This document shows positions 1 through 8,963 of a stretch of 64,000 bases of DNA, piece by piece. A program made the position numbers and the translations under genes. Position 1 is the first letter of the stretch. Every line of letters begins with the position of its first letter. The notes under the pieces were generated by a model. It had not been told where the DNA came from. It made no database searches and worked only from the letters and a program-made list of their open reading frames with translations. Source of the stretch: Robertmurraya siralis (lineage in GTDB: Bacteria; Bacillota; Bacilli; Bacillales; Cytobacillaceae); NCBI RefSeq assembly GCF_005502275.1, contig NZ_SWLZ01000004.1:62001-126000 (forward strand), given 5' to 3'.

Positions 1-1
1 A

Positions 2-988
2 ATGACTTTAGAGAATTTGCTTAATGCCATGGATGGTTTGTATAAGGAGTTTTTGCAAAAGGCAGAAGAGTTCGATGGCATGATTAAAATGGGAAGGACT
101 CATTTGCAAGATGCGGTTCCGATTCAACTAGGCCAAGAATTTAATGCTTACGCTCAAGTGTTAAAAAGAGATATTAAGCGCATTAGCAATACTAGAGAAA
201 GTTTATATGAGGTCAATATGGGAGCAACTGCGGTTGGCACTGGTTTAAATGCTGACCCTGAATACATTGCCACTGTAAATAGTTACCTTGCCTTTTTTAG
301 TGGCTATCCAATTAAAGGAACGCAAAATCTTGTTGACGGTACTCAAAATACGGACTGTTATTTGGAAGTCTCATCTGCCATTAAGAACTGTATGCTCAGT
401 ATGTCAAAGATTGCGAATGATCTGAGGTTAATGGCATCAGGTCCTAGATGTGGCTTTGGCGAGATAAATCTTCCTCCACGTCAGCCAGGTTCATCAATCA
501 TGCCAGGGAAGGTAAACCCTGTTATGGCGGAGGTGCTTAATCAAAGTGCTTTCCAAATAGCCGGAAATGATCTGTCCATCAGCATGGCTTGTGAAGCGGG
601 CCAATTTGAATTAAATGTGATGGAGCCTGTCTTAGTATTTAATTTATTGCAATCCATTAAAATTATGACCAATGTATTTACCGTTTTTCGCAAGTACTGT
701 ATTAACGGTATTACAGCCAATACATCGGTTATGGAAGAGTATGTAAATAATAGCGTGGGGATTATTACGGCAATTAATCCTCATGTCGGCTATGAGGTGG
801 CTGCATCGATAGCAAAAGAAGCGATTAATAGTAAACGTTCGGTGCGTGAAATCGTGTTAGAAAGAGGAATATTAACTCCTGATGAATTGGACATCATCCT
901 TGCTCCAAAGGAAATGACTCATCCAGGCATTGCTGGAAAGGAGCTTCTAGTAAAAAACAATAAAAAGAGAGATTTCGCGCATAATTAA
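2..988 (+). CDS. aspA: Aspartate ammonia-lyase (aspartase), 5' end cut off by the window
   Basis: C-terminal about 328 residues of a fumarase/aspartase-superfamily lyase that deaminates L-aspartate to fumarate. The superfamily signature GSSIMPGKVNP is encoded near 488-520, and the C-terminal fumarase-C type domain follows. Family members are about 470 residues, so roughly 140 N-terminal residues lie outside the window and the first ATG seen here is internal. Fumarate is the product of the succinate dehydrogenase encoded just downstream, so the two loci are metabolically adjacent. Aspartase is preferred over fumarase from the overall sequence, which I recognise but could not align. Confidence 0.9.
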   Translation: MTLENLLNAMDGLYKEFLQKAEEFDGMIKMGRTHLQDAVPIQLGQEFNAYAQVLKRDIKRISNTRESLYEVNMGATAVGTGLNADPEYIATVNSYLAFFSGYPIKGTQNLVDGTQNTDCYLEVSSAIKNCMLSMSKIANDLRLMASGPRCGFGEINLPPRQPGSSIMPGKVNPVMAEVLNQSAFQIAGNDLSISMACEAGQFELNVMEPVLVFNLLQSIKIMTNVFTVFRKYCINGITANTSVMEEYVNNSVGIITAINPHVGYEVAASIAKEAINSKRSVREIVLERGILTPDELDIILAPKEMTHPGIAGKELLVKNNKKRDFAHN

Positions 989-1000
989 TAGAATTGCATA

Positions 1001-1037
1001 AGTAGAATAGGTGCTTAAATTTGGCACCTACTCTATT
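1001..1037 (+). terminator. Weak hairpin after aspA
   Basis: TAGGTGC pairs with GCACCTA around an 8-9 nt loop between aspA and sdhC. No clean U-run follows, so termination efficiency is doubtful and some read-through into sdhC is possible. Confidence 0.35.
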
Positions 1038-1067
1038 TCTGTAGATTGATTGAAGGAGGCATTGGAA

Positions 1068-1679
1068 ATGGGACAAGGTCTTACTGAGAATTTTTGGAGA
1101 AAACTTCATTCGTTATCTGGAGTCATTCCAGTCGGAGTATTTTTGACCTTTCATTTATTTTTAAATTACTCGGCAACATGGGGAGAAGCATCCTATAATG
1201 CAGCTTCTAGTTTTATGATGAATCTTCCTTTCAAAATTGTTTTAGAGCTTTTTGTAATCTTCATTCCTCTGGCATTTCACGCTTTTTATGGCGTTTATCT
1301 TGCTTTAAAATCCAAAAATAATGTAAATCGCTATCATTTTTTTCGAAATTGGAGTTTCTTTTTTCAACGCTTAACAGGGTTTATTGCTTTCTTTTTTGTG
1401 ATTTGGCATGTTTGGGAAACAAGGGTGCAAGTTACTTTTGGATCTGAAGCCGGTTTTAGCATGATGCATGACATCGTCTCAAATCCGATATCGTTAATTT
1501 TGTACTTAATCGGTATTGTTTCTGCGGTCTATCATTTCACGAATGGGCTTTGGACGTTCCTGATTACATGGGGAATTACTGTTTCGCCACAATCGCAGAA
1601 AACCTTTCAATATATATCTATAGGCGCTTTTATCCTTTTATCATTCATTGGGATTCGAGCCATTTTCGCTTTTGTTTAA
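1068..1679 (+). CDS. sdhC: Succinate dehydrogenase cytochrome b558 subunit
   Basis: Membrane anchor of complex II (203 residues), carrying haem b and the quinone site that hands electrons from succinate to menaquinone. It has five hydrophobic segments with well-placed histidines (LTFHLFLN, AFHAFYGVY, IWHVWET, VYHFTNG) that are candidates for haem ligation, as in the Bacillus type with two haems. The ATG at 1068 is chosen because GGAGG at 1055-1059 sits 8 nt upstream; an in-frame TTG at 1050 lies in front of that site. First gene of sdhCAB, but separated from sdhA by a 160-bp spacer with a hairpin element. Confidence 0.95.
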   Translation: MGQGLTENFWRKLHSLSGVIPVGVFLTFHLFLNYSATWGEASYNAASSFMMNLPFKIVLELFVIFIPLAFHAFYGVYLALKSKNNVNRYHFFRNWSFFFQRLTGFIAFFFVIWHVWETRVQVTFGSEAGFSMMHDIVSNPISLILYLIGIVSAVYHFTNGLWTFLITWGITVSPQSQKTFQYISIGAFILLSFIGIRAIFAFV

Positions 1680-1680
1680 T

Positions 1681-1816
1681 TTAAGGCTTTGTTAAACAAG
1701 ATTGTTGATTGGGCTTATTTCTTGTGAAACCTTGGTTTCACAGACCTTTAAGGATAACTGAAAGGTTCTCTGAGCAAATGAGCCCAAAATCAATAACAAC
1801 ATATAGCAAGGCTTAA
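1681..1816 (+). repeat. MITE-like inverted-repeat element between sdhC and sdhA
   Basis: About 136 bp with imperfect terminal inverted repeats. The left arm begins TTAAGGCTTTGTTAAAC and the right arm ends AGCAAGGCTTAA; within the arms ATTGTTGATTGGGCT pairs with AGCCCAAAATCAATAACA. The middle has a smaller hairpin (GTGAAACC/GGTTTCAC). No coding capacity. A diverged half copy appears near 26.7 kb (CTGAAAGG, AATGAGCC, AATCAACA, ATATAACAA in the same order). I infer a small non-autonomous mobile element; in the sdh mRNA it would fold into a long hairpin. Confidence 0.6.
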
Positions 1817-1839
1817 CTTCAAAGCAGGAGGTTTCTGAT

Positions 1840-3600
1840 ATGCAAAATGGAAAAGTAGCGATCGTTGGAGGCGGGTTAGCCGGTTTAATGGCAACAATAA
1901 AAATCGTGGAAGCCGGAATGAAAGTAGATTTATTTTCACTTGTTCCTGTGAAGCGTTCCCACTCTGTTTGTGCTCAAGGTGGCATTAATGGTGCTGTCAA
2001 TACGAAAGGGGAAAATGATTCACCATGGGAACATTTTGATGACACTGTCTATGGTGGAGATTTTCTTGCAAACCAGCCACCTGTTAAGGCGATGTGTGAG
2101 GCTGCCCCGAAAATCATTCATATGTTTGATCGAATGGGAGTGATGTTTAATCGCACCCCGGAAGGATTGTTGGATTTTCGCAGATTTGGAGGAACACAGC
2201 ATCATCGTACGGCCTATGCAGGTGCGACAACTGGTCAACAATTATTATATGCGTTGGATGAGCAAGTAAGGCGTTATGAAGTAAAAGGTCTTGTGACAAA
2301 ATTTGAAGGCTGGGAATTTGTTTCAGCGATTCTTGATGAGAATGGTGTATGTCGAGGCATAACCTCACAAAATTTAAGAACGATGGAAATAAAAGCATTT
2401 TCTGCTGATGCAGTTATTGTGGCGACTGGTGGGCCAGGAATGATTTTTGGAAAATCAACCAATTCAACTATTAATACAGGTTATGCAGCAGCTCGACTCT
2501 ACCTGCAGGGTGCCACTTATGCAAATGGAGAGTTTATTCAAATTCATCCTACTGCTATTCCAGGCGATGACAAAAATCGTTTAATGAGTGAATCTGCTCG
2601 TGGAGAAGGTGGTCGAGTTTGGACGTATAAAGACGGAAAGCCTTGGTACTTTTTAGAGGAAAAGTATCCTGCCTACGGGAATTTGGTTCCTAGGGATATT
2701 GCGACAAGGGAAATTTTTGACGTGTGTGTAAATCAAAAACTAGGAATTAATGGCGAAAATAAAGTCTATTTGGATCTTTCTCATATTCCTGCGCAAGAGC
2801 TTGATGTAAAACTTGGCGGGATTATGGAAATTTACGAGAAATTTATGGGAGATGATCCACGCAAAATACCGATGAAAATATTCCCTGGCGTGCATTATTC
2901 TATGGGGGGATTATGGGTCGACTTTCACCAAAAAACAAGTATTCCCGGATTGTTTGCTGCAGGTGAATGCGATTATTCTCAACATGGAGCCAACCGCCTA
3001 GGGGCTAACTCTTTATTATCGGCTGTCTATGGGGGAATGGTAGCTGGGCCTGAAGCGGTCAACTATATTCTTGCTCAAAATCGGTCGGCTCAAGAGATTC
3101 CATCATCGATATTTGAACGGCAAGTGAGGGCAGATGAAGAAAACTATCAAGCTATTTTAAAAATGGATGGATCAGAGAATGCCTATACTCTTCATAAAGA
3201 ACTTGGTGAAATGATGACGGACAATGTGACCGTTGTCCGAGAGAATAAAAAACTAAAAAAAACCTATGAGAAATTACAGGAGTTCTCTGAGCGTTACCAC
3301 AGAATTAATATTGAAGATACGGCAAAATGGAGCAATACAAGCGCTTCATTTGTTAGACAGCTAGAAGGAATGATTCAGTTGGCAAAAGTGATCACTCTTG
3401 GTGCATACGCTCGTAATGAAAGTCGAGGCGCCCATTACAAGCCGGAGTTTCCAGATCGAAATGATGCAGAGTGGCTCAAAACAACAATGGCGAATTATAA
3501 CGAGAGCAAAAACGAACCAGAGCTGTCTTATGATGAAGTAGATATATCCTTAATTGAGCCAAGAAAAAGAGATTATACAAAAGCGAAGGGAGCGAAGTGA
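1840..3600 (+). CDS. sdhA: Succinate dehydrogenase flavoprotein subunit
   Basis: Catalytic FAD subunit of complex II, 586 residues, full length for the Bacillus type. It oxidises succinate to fumarate on the cytoplasmic face. The N-terminus carries the dinucleotide-binding glycines (VGGGLAG). The HSVCAQGGING region for covalent FAD attachment, the HPTAIP stretch, SARGEGGR with the active-site arginine, and HGANRLGANSLL near the C-terminal part of the FAD domain are all visible. Strong AGGAGGT site about 8 nt before the ATG. Ends 1 nt before sdhB, so translational coupling is likely. Confidence 0.97.
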   Translation: MQNGKVAIVGGGLAGLMATIKIVEAGMKVDLFSLVPVKRSHSVCAQGGINGAVNTKGENDSPWEHFDDTVYGGDFLANQPPVKAMCEAAPKIIHMFDRMGVMFNRTPEGLLDFRRFGGTQHHRTAYAGATTGQQLLYALDEQVRRYEVKGLVTKFEGWEFVSAILDENGVCRGITSQNLRTMEIKAFSADAVIVATGGPGMIFGKSTNSTINTGYAAARLYLQGATYANGEFIQIHPTAIPGDDKNRLMSESARGEGGRVWTYKDGKPWYFLEEKYPAYGNLVPRDIATREIFDVCVNQKLGINGENKVYLDLSHIPAQELDVKLGGIMEIYEKFMGDDPRKIPMKIFPGVHYSMGGLWVDFHQKTSIPGLFAAGECDYSQHGANRLGANSLLSAVYGGMVAGPEAVNYILAQNRSAQEIPSSIFERQVRADEENYQAILKMDGSENAYTLHKELGEMMTDNVTVVRENKKLKKTYEKLQEFSERYHRINIEDTAKWSNTSASFVRQLEGMIQLAKVITLGAYARNESRGAHYKPEFPDRNDAEWLKTTMANYNESKNEPELSYDEVDISLIEPRKRDYTKAKGAK

Positions 3601-3601
3601 G

Positions 3602-4354
3602 ATGGAAGCTAAAAAAAGCATTCGCCTCCTGATTACAAGACAAATTGATCTTCATTCACCTTCTTATGAAGAAGAATTTATTATTCCGTACCGTCCGAAT
3701 ATGAATATTATTTCTGCATTAATGGAAATTAGAAAAAACCCTGTCAATGCAAAGGGGGAAAAGACAACTGCTGTTGTTTGGGAAAGCGTGTGTTTGGAAG
3801 AGGTTTGTGGAAGTTGTTCAATGATCATTAATGGGAAACCGAGACAAGCATGCTCAACTTTGATCGATAAATTAGAACAGCCGATCCGGCTTGAGCCTTT
3901 AAAAACCTTTCCTGTCATACGAGATTTAATGGTCGATCGAGAAAGAATGTTTGAGGCACTGAAGAAAGTGCGGGCCTGGATTCCAATAGATGGTACATAT
4001 GATCTAGGCGCCGGCCCAAGAATGCCAGAGAAAACGCGGCAGTGGGCATATGAATTATCTAAATGTATGACATGCGGCTGTTGCCTTGAAGCATGTCCAA
4101 ACGTTAATCAAAAATCCTCTTTCATCGGTCCTGCCCCGTTATCCCAAGTTCGTCTTTTTAATACCCATCCTACTGGAGCGATGAACAAAGAAGAAAGATT
4201 AGCAGCTATTATGGGGACCGGCGGAATTACAGCTTGTGGAAATTCACAAAACTGTGTGGAGGTTTGTCCAAAAGGGATTCCATTGACCACGTCAATCGCT
4301 GCCCTGAATCGAGAAACAACATTGCAATCCTTTCGGAATTTTTTTGGCAGCTGA
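3602..4354 (+). CDS. sdhB: Succinate dehydrogenase iron-sulfur subunit
   Basis: 250-residue electron-transfer subunit of complex II. The N-terminal ferredoxin-like domain has CLEEVCGSC plus a later Cys for the [2Fe-2S] cluster. The C-terminal domain has CMTCGCCLEACP and CVEVCPKGIP for the [4Fe-4S] and [3Fe-4S] clusters. The ATG at 3602 starts 1 nt after the sdhA stop, with GGGAG inside the sdhA 3' end as its ribosome binding site. Last gene of the operon; a good terminator follows. Confidence 0.97.
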   Translation: MEAKKSIRLLITRQIDLHSPSYEEEFIIPYRPNMNIISALMEIRKNPVNAKGEKTTAVVWESVCLEEVCGSCSMIINGKPRQACSTLIDKLEQPIRLEPLKTFPVIRDLMVDRERMFEALKKVRAWIPIDGTYDLGAGPRMPEKTRQWAYELSKCMTCGCCLEACPNVNQKSSFIGPAPLSQVRLFNTHPTGAMNKEERLAAIMGTGGITACGNSQNCVEVCPKGIPLTTSIAALNRETTLQSFRNFFGS

Positions 4355-4540
4355 GTCGATTTTACAATGTACTAAGGCAAATTAAAAAACGAATAATTTT
4401 ATATTACTTATCGTCAGAATTTAAGTTAGAAGTAACTATTTAGATAACTGAATGTTCGTTTTTAACTTGAAGCAAGCCATTATGAAATTGATTAAGCCGG
4501 GTTGACGTCACTATTTTATAAAACTATTTAACAAAAGGAA

Positions 4541-4566
4541 GACACCGAGTAAGGGCGGTGTCTTTT
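4541..4566 (+). terminator. Intrinsic terminator of sdhCAB
   Basis: GACACCG (4541-4547) pairs with CGGTGTC (4556-4562), followed by TTTT. Apart from this hairpin I see no gene or recognisable element in the 380-nt gap 4355-4734. Confidence 0.8.
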
Positions 4567-4734
4567 CGCCTGAAAACGATCGAGTTTGCAGTTTGTCACC
4601 TTGAAAAAGTCGGTCATTCTCAATTCAGGCTTGGCAACATACAGTAAAACCTGTAATTATTGCTGAATTCTCCACAATGTCCATCTAAGCAAAACTTTTC
4701 AGAAAAATCCGCGGGCCTAGACTGGAGAGGGAGT

Positions 4735-5079
4735 TTAGCTAATTTCAACTTGTAAAATTTTAGTAAAGGAAAGACTCAAAGTATCATCGTCATTCACTAT
4801 TTTTAACGAACCTTCTATTGGATCAATTTTTTGAATCCAGCCCCAGAACTGTGCTGGTTCGTATTTTTCTGCATAGGTAATCGTAACTGCCCGCATCTGT
4901 TCGATTGATTTCAGAATCTCACGATTGATCTCTTCGAGTTGATCATGATCTAGTAGAGGCGGGATAAACTCTTGCTGTTTTCTCTTTTCTTCTAATAACT
5001 GTTCTTTATGCTCAGGCAGCATCATCCGACTTGATTCCCAGCGCAAATTATGTCCTTTGCTTAGTTTATTTATTTTCAT
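4735..5079 (-). CDS. YolD-like family protein
   Basis: 114-residue cytoplasmic protein of the YolD family, which is typically encoded next to Y-family polymerase genes in Bacillus (yolD-uvrX, yqjX-yqjW). The family hallmark is visible: an N-terminal helical region (RMMLPEHKEQL) and a C-terminal beta-rich part (ITYAEKYEPAQFWGWI). The reading frame follows uvrX by 12 nt on the same strand, so both sit in one SOS-type operon. It has been proposed to be a partner of the polymerase; the biochemical role is not established. Confidence 0.85.
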   Translation of the reverse strand: MKINKLSKGHNLRWESSRMMLPEHKEQLLEEKRKQQEFIPPLLDHDQLEEINREILKSIEQMRAVTITYAEKYEPAQFWGWIQKIDPIEGSLKIVNDDDTLSLSFTKILQVEIS

Positions 5080-5091
5080 ATTTGTTCACTC

Positions 5092-6321
5092 CTATTTGTA
5101 ATGTCCACCTATTTTTCTGGCACGCTCAAAAGCCTGCCCTGCTTGAGTTAAAGAAGAGGCCCGAAAAATAGCTGTCCGTCCATATTTGTTCCATATGGCA
5201 TCTAATGCATGATTTAAGCGCTCTCTCTCCAAATAGTTATCGAATAAATCGATTTGATAGCAGTCAGATGCTTGTAGGTTGGTTAATGAAACACCAAGGC
5301 TTCTGACTGGTTGCCGATCCCAGTGTCTTAAAAATAATTCATAGGCTGCAGTAAAAATATCCATATCAAAATTAGTAGGAACCGGCAATGTCATCTGTCT
5401 ATGGAAACCAGTTGGAGCATCAAAATCAGTCCCTCTAACTCCGCATGAAACGGTAGTTCCCATATAGCCTTTATTCCTACATCTTCTAGCTACTTCAGTA
5501 CAAAGCTCCAATAAAACGGTTTTGATTTCCCCTATTTCAGAATAATCTCTTGGCAATGTCATATGATGTCCGATTGCTTTTTGCTGCTCATGTGTTTTGA
5601 CCGAAACAGGAGAATGGTCAATGCCATTGGCGGTTTGCCAGAGAACTTCTCCATTAATACCCCAGCGTTTTTTTAGTATTTCGACGGGAAATGTAGCTAA
5701 TTCCCCAATTGTAAAGATGCCCATCCCCTGCAAATTTTTCTCCATTCTTCTTCCAACCCCAAACATCTTGCCAACCGGTAGTTTCCAAAGCTGTCCCATA
5801 TTCGTTTCATCTAGCTTAAATATTCCATCTTCATTTTGTTTTGCAAAGTTATCACAAGCCATTTTGGCAAGAGCTTTGTTTTTGCCAATACCGATCCTCG
5901 CATATACTCCGACGTTATTGAAAATTTGTTGCTGCAATGCAGCTGCAATTTCGTACTCATTTCCCAATATGTTCAAGCTTCCAGAGACATCCAAAAATTG
6001 CTCATCAACTGAAAATGGCTCAATTAAATCGGTAAATTGCTCCATGATCCGGCTAATCGCCACTGAGACATTTATATAGGTTTGCATATGCGGTTTAACG
6101 ACAACTAGTTGAGGGCATTTTATTTGAGCTTGCCACAAAAGTTCAGCAGTCTTAATTCCAAAGCTCTTGGCAATTGGACATGCTGCGAGAATAATTCCCG
6201 ACCTTCTTTCAGGATCTCCGGCTACTACTAGAGGTTTATGCTGATAATCTATATTTCTAACCTTTTCCACAGAAGCATAAAACGATTGAATATCTACAAG
6301 GAAAATCACTTTATCCTTCAT
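5092..6321 (-). CDS. uvrX: Y-family DNA polymerase, UvrX/YqjW type
   Basis: 409-residue translesion polymerase related to DinB/UmuC. The N-terminal catalytic palm motif VDIQSFYASVE supplies the first metal-binding Asp, and FSVDEQFLDVSG supplies the second acidic pair. The thumb/HhH region follows (KLPVGKMFGVGRRM), then a little-finger domain with the C-terminal PVRSLGVSLTNL stretch. Together with the downstream yolD it forms a damage-inducible pair: two LexA-box-like sequences lie 26-66 nt upstream of the start. It could equally be named yqjW; the UvrX/YqjW subfamily is clear, the exact orthologue is not. Confidence 0.85.
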   Translation of the reverse strand: MKDKVIFLVDIQSFYASVEKVRNIDYQHKPLVVAGDPERRSGIILAACPIAKSFGIKTAELLWQAQIKCPQLVVVKPHMQTYINVSVAISRIMEQFTDLIEPFSVDEQFLDVSGSLNILGNEYEIAAALQQQIFNNVGVYARIGIGKNKALAKMACDNFAKQNEDGIFKLDETNMGQLWKLPVGKMFGVGRRMEKNLQGMGIFTIGELATFPVEILKKRWGINGEVLWQTANGIDHSPVSVKTHEQQKAIGHHMTLPRDYSEIGEIKTVLLELCTEVARRCRNKGYMGTTVSCGVRGTDFDAPTGFHRQMTLPVPTNFDMDIFTAAYELFLRHWDRQPVRSLGVSLTNLQASDCYQIDLFDNYLERERLNHALDAIWNKYGRTAIFRASSLTQAGQAFERARKIGGHYK

Positions 6322-6346
6322 GCTGATATCTTCCTTTCTCCAAAAG

Positions 6347-6360
6347 GGAACATATATTCG
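6347..6360 (-). promoter_or_regulatory. LexA (SOS) box 1 upstream of uvrX
   Basis: GGAACATATATTCG compared with the Bacillus LexA consensus CGAACATATGTTCG: 12 of 14 positions agree. It lies 26 nt before the uvrX start. Confidence 0.75.
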
Positions 6361-6373
6361 TATTCATTATATG

Positions 6374-6387
6374 CGAATATATGTTTG
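6374..6387 (-). promoter_or_regulatory. LexA (SOS) box 2 upstream of uvrX
   Basis: CGAATATATGTTTG agrees with CGAACATATGTTCG at 12 of 14 positions. It is 27 bp from box 1 (start to start), which would put both repressor sites on nearly the same region of the promoter. The rest of the gap 6388-6630 shows no gene. Confidence 0.7.
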
Positions 6388-6654
6388 TGTAATACTGGTA
6401 AATATTTCTGGGTGGTAAAAAGAATTCTTTTGAGTATTAACAAGAAAAGTAAACATTTGTGAAGAGAAAAAGAGTGACAGTTTTAGATTGGTATCATGAA
6501 AATGGTTAGGCAATAGGATTCGGGAAGAAATAATGGAGCAGATGCCATATTCTTGAGTCGGCAGTAGATATAGTAAAAACAGTGATAAATCGATATTTGA
6601 AATTCATTAATAATGTAAAATGATTTAAAGGTAGTTCAAGGAGGTTTTATACTC

Positions 6655-6744
6655 ATGTTTGTAGAAATTTTTAACTACGAATTAGAAGGGTTGAAAAAGA
6701 ATGCAGAAGTGAGTGAGATAAAAGAAAAGGGGGATGGGGTTTGA
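6655..6744 (+). CDS. 29-residue small ORF coupled to the PhzF gene
   Basis: ATG at 6655 with an excellent AAGGAGG site (6638-6644, 10 nt spacing). It encodes a 29-residue, charged, soluble peptide (starts [12 protein letters not shown]). Its TGA overlaps the TTG start of the PhzF gene by 3 nt (TTGA), a typical translational-coupling arrangement. I do not recognise the peptide. It could be a genuine small protein, a leader that controls PhzF translation, or the remnant of a longer gene. The strength of the ribosome binding site argues that it is translated. Confidence 0.55.
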   Translation: MFVEIFNYELEGLKKNAEVSEIKEKGDGV

Positions 6745-7643
6745 AGCCTATAAAAGTTTATCATTATGATGCATTTAGCAAAGAGCCTAATAAGGGGAAT
6801 CCTGCAGGAGTTGTTTTGAACGGAGATGAGTTAACTGAAGAGGAAATGCAGGAGATTGCTTTAAAAGTAGGTTTTAATGAGACGGCTTTTCCAGTTGAAT
6901 CGGAAGTAGCTGATTTGAGAATACGTTTTTTTACTCCTGGTCATGAAATGAATCTTTGCGGTCATGCCACGATGGCAACGGTTTATGCGTTAAAAACGAA
7001 AGGATTGTTAGGGGATAAAACGGATCTAACAATTGAAACAAGAGCTGGAATATTGCCTGTAACGATAACCGGAAGTGACCAATTTATAACGATGAAACAA
7101 GCTCAACCAAAATTTGAAAGCTTTAATGGTTCAAAAAAAGAACTAGCAGACTCAATCGGATTGGAAGAATCTGATATCGAAGACAATTTACCAATAGTAT
7201 ATGGAAGTACAGGTACGTGGACATTATTAATACCAATAAAAAAATTAGAGGCATTTAAAAAAATGCGCCCTAATAATCATATGTTCCCTTCTATTTTAAA
7301 GGAAATACCCACAGCATCTGTGCACCCATTCTGTATGGAAACCTTTGATTCCAATGCCAATATGCATGCTCGACATTTTTCTTCACCGTATTCAGGTACT
7401 GTCGAGGATGCAGTAACGGGTACAGCTTCAGGAGTGATGGGAGCTTTTTATGCGACATACATTAATCATCATTTTAAAAAATCTTTGCACCTTATTGTTG
7501 AGCAAGGTCATGAAATTGAAAAAGATGGTCGAGTTATGGTCCGCATTTTAAAAAATAATGAATCTTTAGATGTTGAAATTACTGGAAATGCCGTGTATGT
7601 AAAGGATTTTGACATTTTGTTAGAAGAAGCAAAGCCCATTTAG
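6741..7643 (+). CDS. PhzF family isomerase/epimerase
   Basis: 300-residue member of the PhzF (diaminopimelate-epimerase fold) family. The two repeated half-domains are seen: the N-terminal half with GFNETAFP, containing the conserved catalytic Glu, and [13 protein letters not shown]; the C-terminal half with [13 protein letters not shown]. Family members act as isomerases on diverse small acids; no phenazine genes are nearby, so the substrate is unknown. TTG is used as start because the alignment-like beginning ([11 protein letters not shown]) directly follows and the upstream small ORF ends across it. A hairpin terminator is found 90 nt downstream. Confidence 0.85.
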   Translation: MKPIKVYHYDAFSKEPNKGNPAGVVLNGDELTEEEMQEIALKVGFNETAFPVESEVADLRIRFFTPGHEMNLCGHATMATVYALKTKGLLGDKTDLTIETRAGILPVTITGSDQFITMKQAQPKFESFNGSKKELADSIGLEESDIEDNLPIVYGSTGTWTLLIPIKKLEAFKKMRPNNHMFPSILKEIPTASVHPFCMETFDSNANMHARHFSSPYSGTVEDAVTGTASGVMGAFYATYINHHFKKSLHLIVEQGHEIEKDGRVMVRILKNNESLDVEITGNAVYVKDFDILLEEAKPI

Positions 7644-7732
7644 TAAAGTGATTCTTTTCAATCGCAAACAGGCGTATCTGATAATGTTACTGTCCAATGA
7701 GAAATAGATTGATTAAAAAGCTTATACAATAT

Positions 7733-7768
7733 AGCAAGTGGAGAACCATTTTCTTCACTTGCTTTTTT
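7733..7768 (+). terminator. Terminator downstream of the PhzF gene
   Basis: AGCAAGTG (7733-7740) pairs with CACTTGCT (7756-7763), followed by TTTTT. The same AAGCAAGTG stem recurs in hairpins near 27.8 kb and 45.3 kb. Confidence 0.7.
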
Positions 7769-7849
7769 GAACAAATCCGCAATAAATCGTAAAAACGCGC
7801 ACATATCTTCAAAATCTGCGCAATAAACGTAAAGCTAATCAGAATATCT

Positions 7850-8719
7850 TCAGTGGGGCTCAACATGGACATGTACTTCATAGACTCCATAACCATCCAT
7901 CAAAACGTCTTCAATTGCGGTTGCAATATCATGAGCTTGCTTGATATCTAAGGTTGAATTGACGAGAATGACCACATCGATCACTTCGTTATTACCGTAA
8001 TTCCTTCCTTTAATTTCTTTTATTCCTTTAACACCAAAAATGCTTGAAATTACCTTTTGATACATGACGAGCTTAGTTTCATCAAATCCATCAGAAAGTT
8101 CATGGGCAGCCTGCTTAAAAATATCCCAAGCTGTTTTACAAATTAACAGCCCTACGATCACAGCGGTTAATACGTCCAACCAGGGCATATTTAATTGAGA
8201 AGCAAATATCCCGATTGCTGTTCCGATACTTACCCATGCATCAGAGATGTTATCCTTTGCAGCGGCCATCACGGCTTTACTGTTGATTTTTAGCGCTAAA
8301 TTTTTATTGTAACGATAAACAAAATACATGGCTATTGCACTAACAACACCAGTGTAAGCAGCGATAATGTCGGGCGCTTCCTTGCTGCCCTCAAATAAAG
8401 ATGATCCGGCATCAATCAGCACTTGTATCCCAACGGCTAACATAATAAAGGAGGCTGTCATCGAGGCGATCGTTTCGCTTTTCCAATGGCCGTAACGATG
8501 GTTTTTATCAGGTGGCTTGCGCGCCAGTTTTAGCCCAATAAGGACAGCAAGTGATGCAATAATATCGGTTGTATTATTGAGGCCGTCTGCTTTTAAAGCA
8601 GCAGAATCGCTCATATGGCCGACAAGTAATTTTATGATAGACAGAACAATATAAGCAAAAATACTAAGAATTGCTCCCCGTTCGCCTAGTTTGAGGTTGT
8701 GATATTTTTCAGTATTCAT
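7850..8719 (-). CDS. Cation diffusion facilitator transporter, MneS/YeaB-like
   Basis: 289-residue CDF-family metal/proton antiporter of the cytoplasmic membrane. About six hydrophobic helices are followed by a C-terminal cytosolic metal-binding domain ending HVHVEPH. The metal-site Asp residues fall in ALKADGLNNTTD (TM2) and AKDNISDAW (TM5). The similarity I recall is to the B. subtilis manganese exporter MneS (YeaB), so Mn2+ export is the best guess, but metal specificity cannot be read reliably from sequence. Stands alone, convergent with the PhzF gene. Confidence 0.85.
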   Translation of the reverse strand: MNTEKYHNLKLGERGAILSIFAYIVLSIIKLLVGHMSDSAALKADGLNNTTDIIASLAVLIGLKLARKPPDKNHRYGHWKSETIASMTASFIMLAVGIQVLIDAGSSLFEGSKEAPDIIAAYTGVVSAIAMYFVYRYNKNLALKINSKAVMAAAKDNISDAWVSIGTAIGIFASQLNMPWLDVLTAVIVGLLICKTAWDIFKQAAHELSDGFDETKLVMYQKVISSIFGVKGIKEIKGRNYGNNEVIDVVILVNSTLDIKQAHDIATAIEDVLMDGYGVYEVHVHVEPH

Positions 8720-8963
8720 TCTTCGAACTCTCCTATATTTAACATATTACTAGGATAACAACAACTAAATGGGTGGGTCTATAGCAATCTTATTGTGCCA
8801 TTCTATATAAATAGGGAAAGCGAAAAAATGTTTCGTTAAGGAAATTTGGGTTCTGCTAAAAGTATATTTCATAGTATTTCCCAATTTAAATGATGCGAGA
8901 ACGTGAGGTGTGGAAGAAGAGAGTAGTTATGCTACAATATCAGCAGATGGAGGGGATGATAGA

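Noticed and set aside
2020-2462. Several minus-strand frames inside sdhA
   Set aside because: Shadows of the strongly supported sdhA coding frame.
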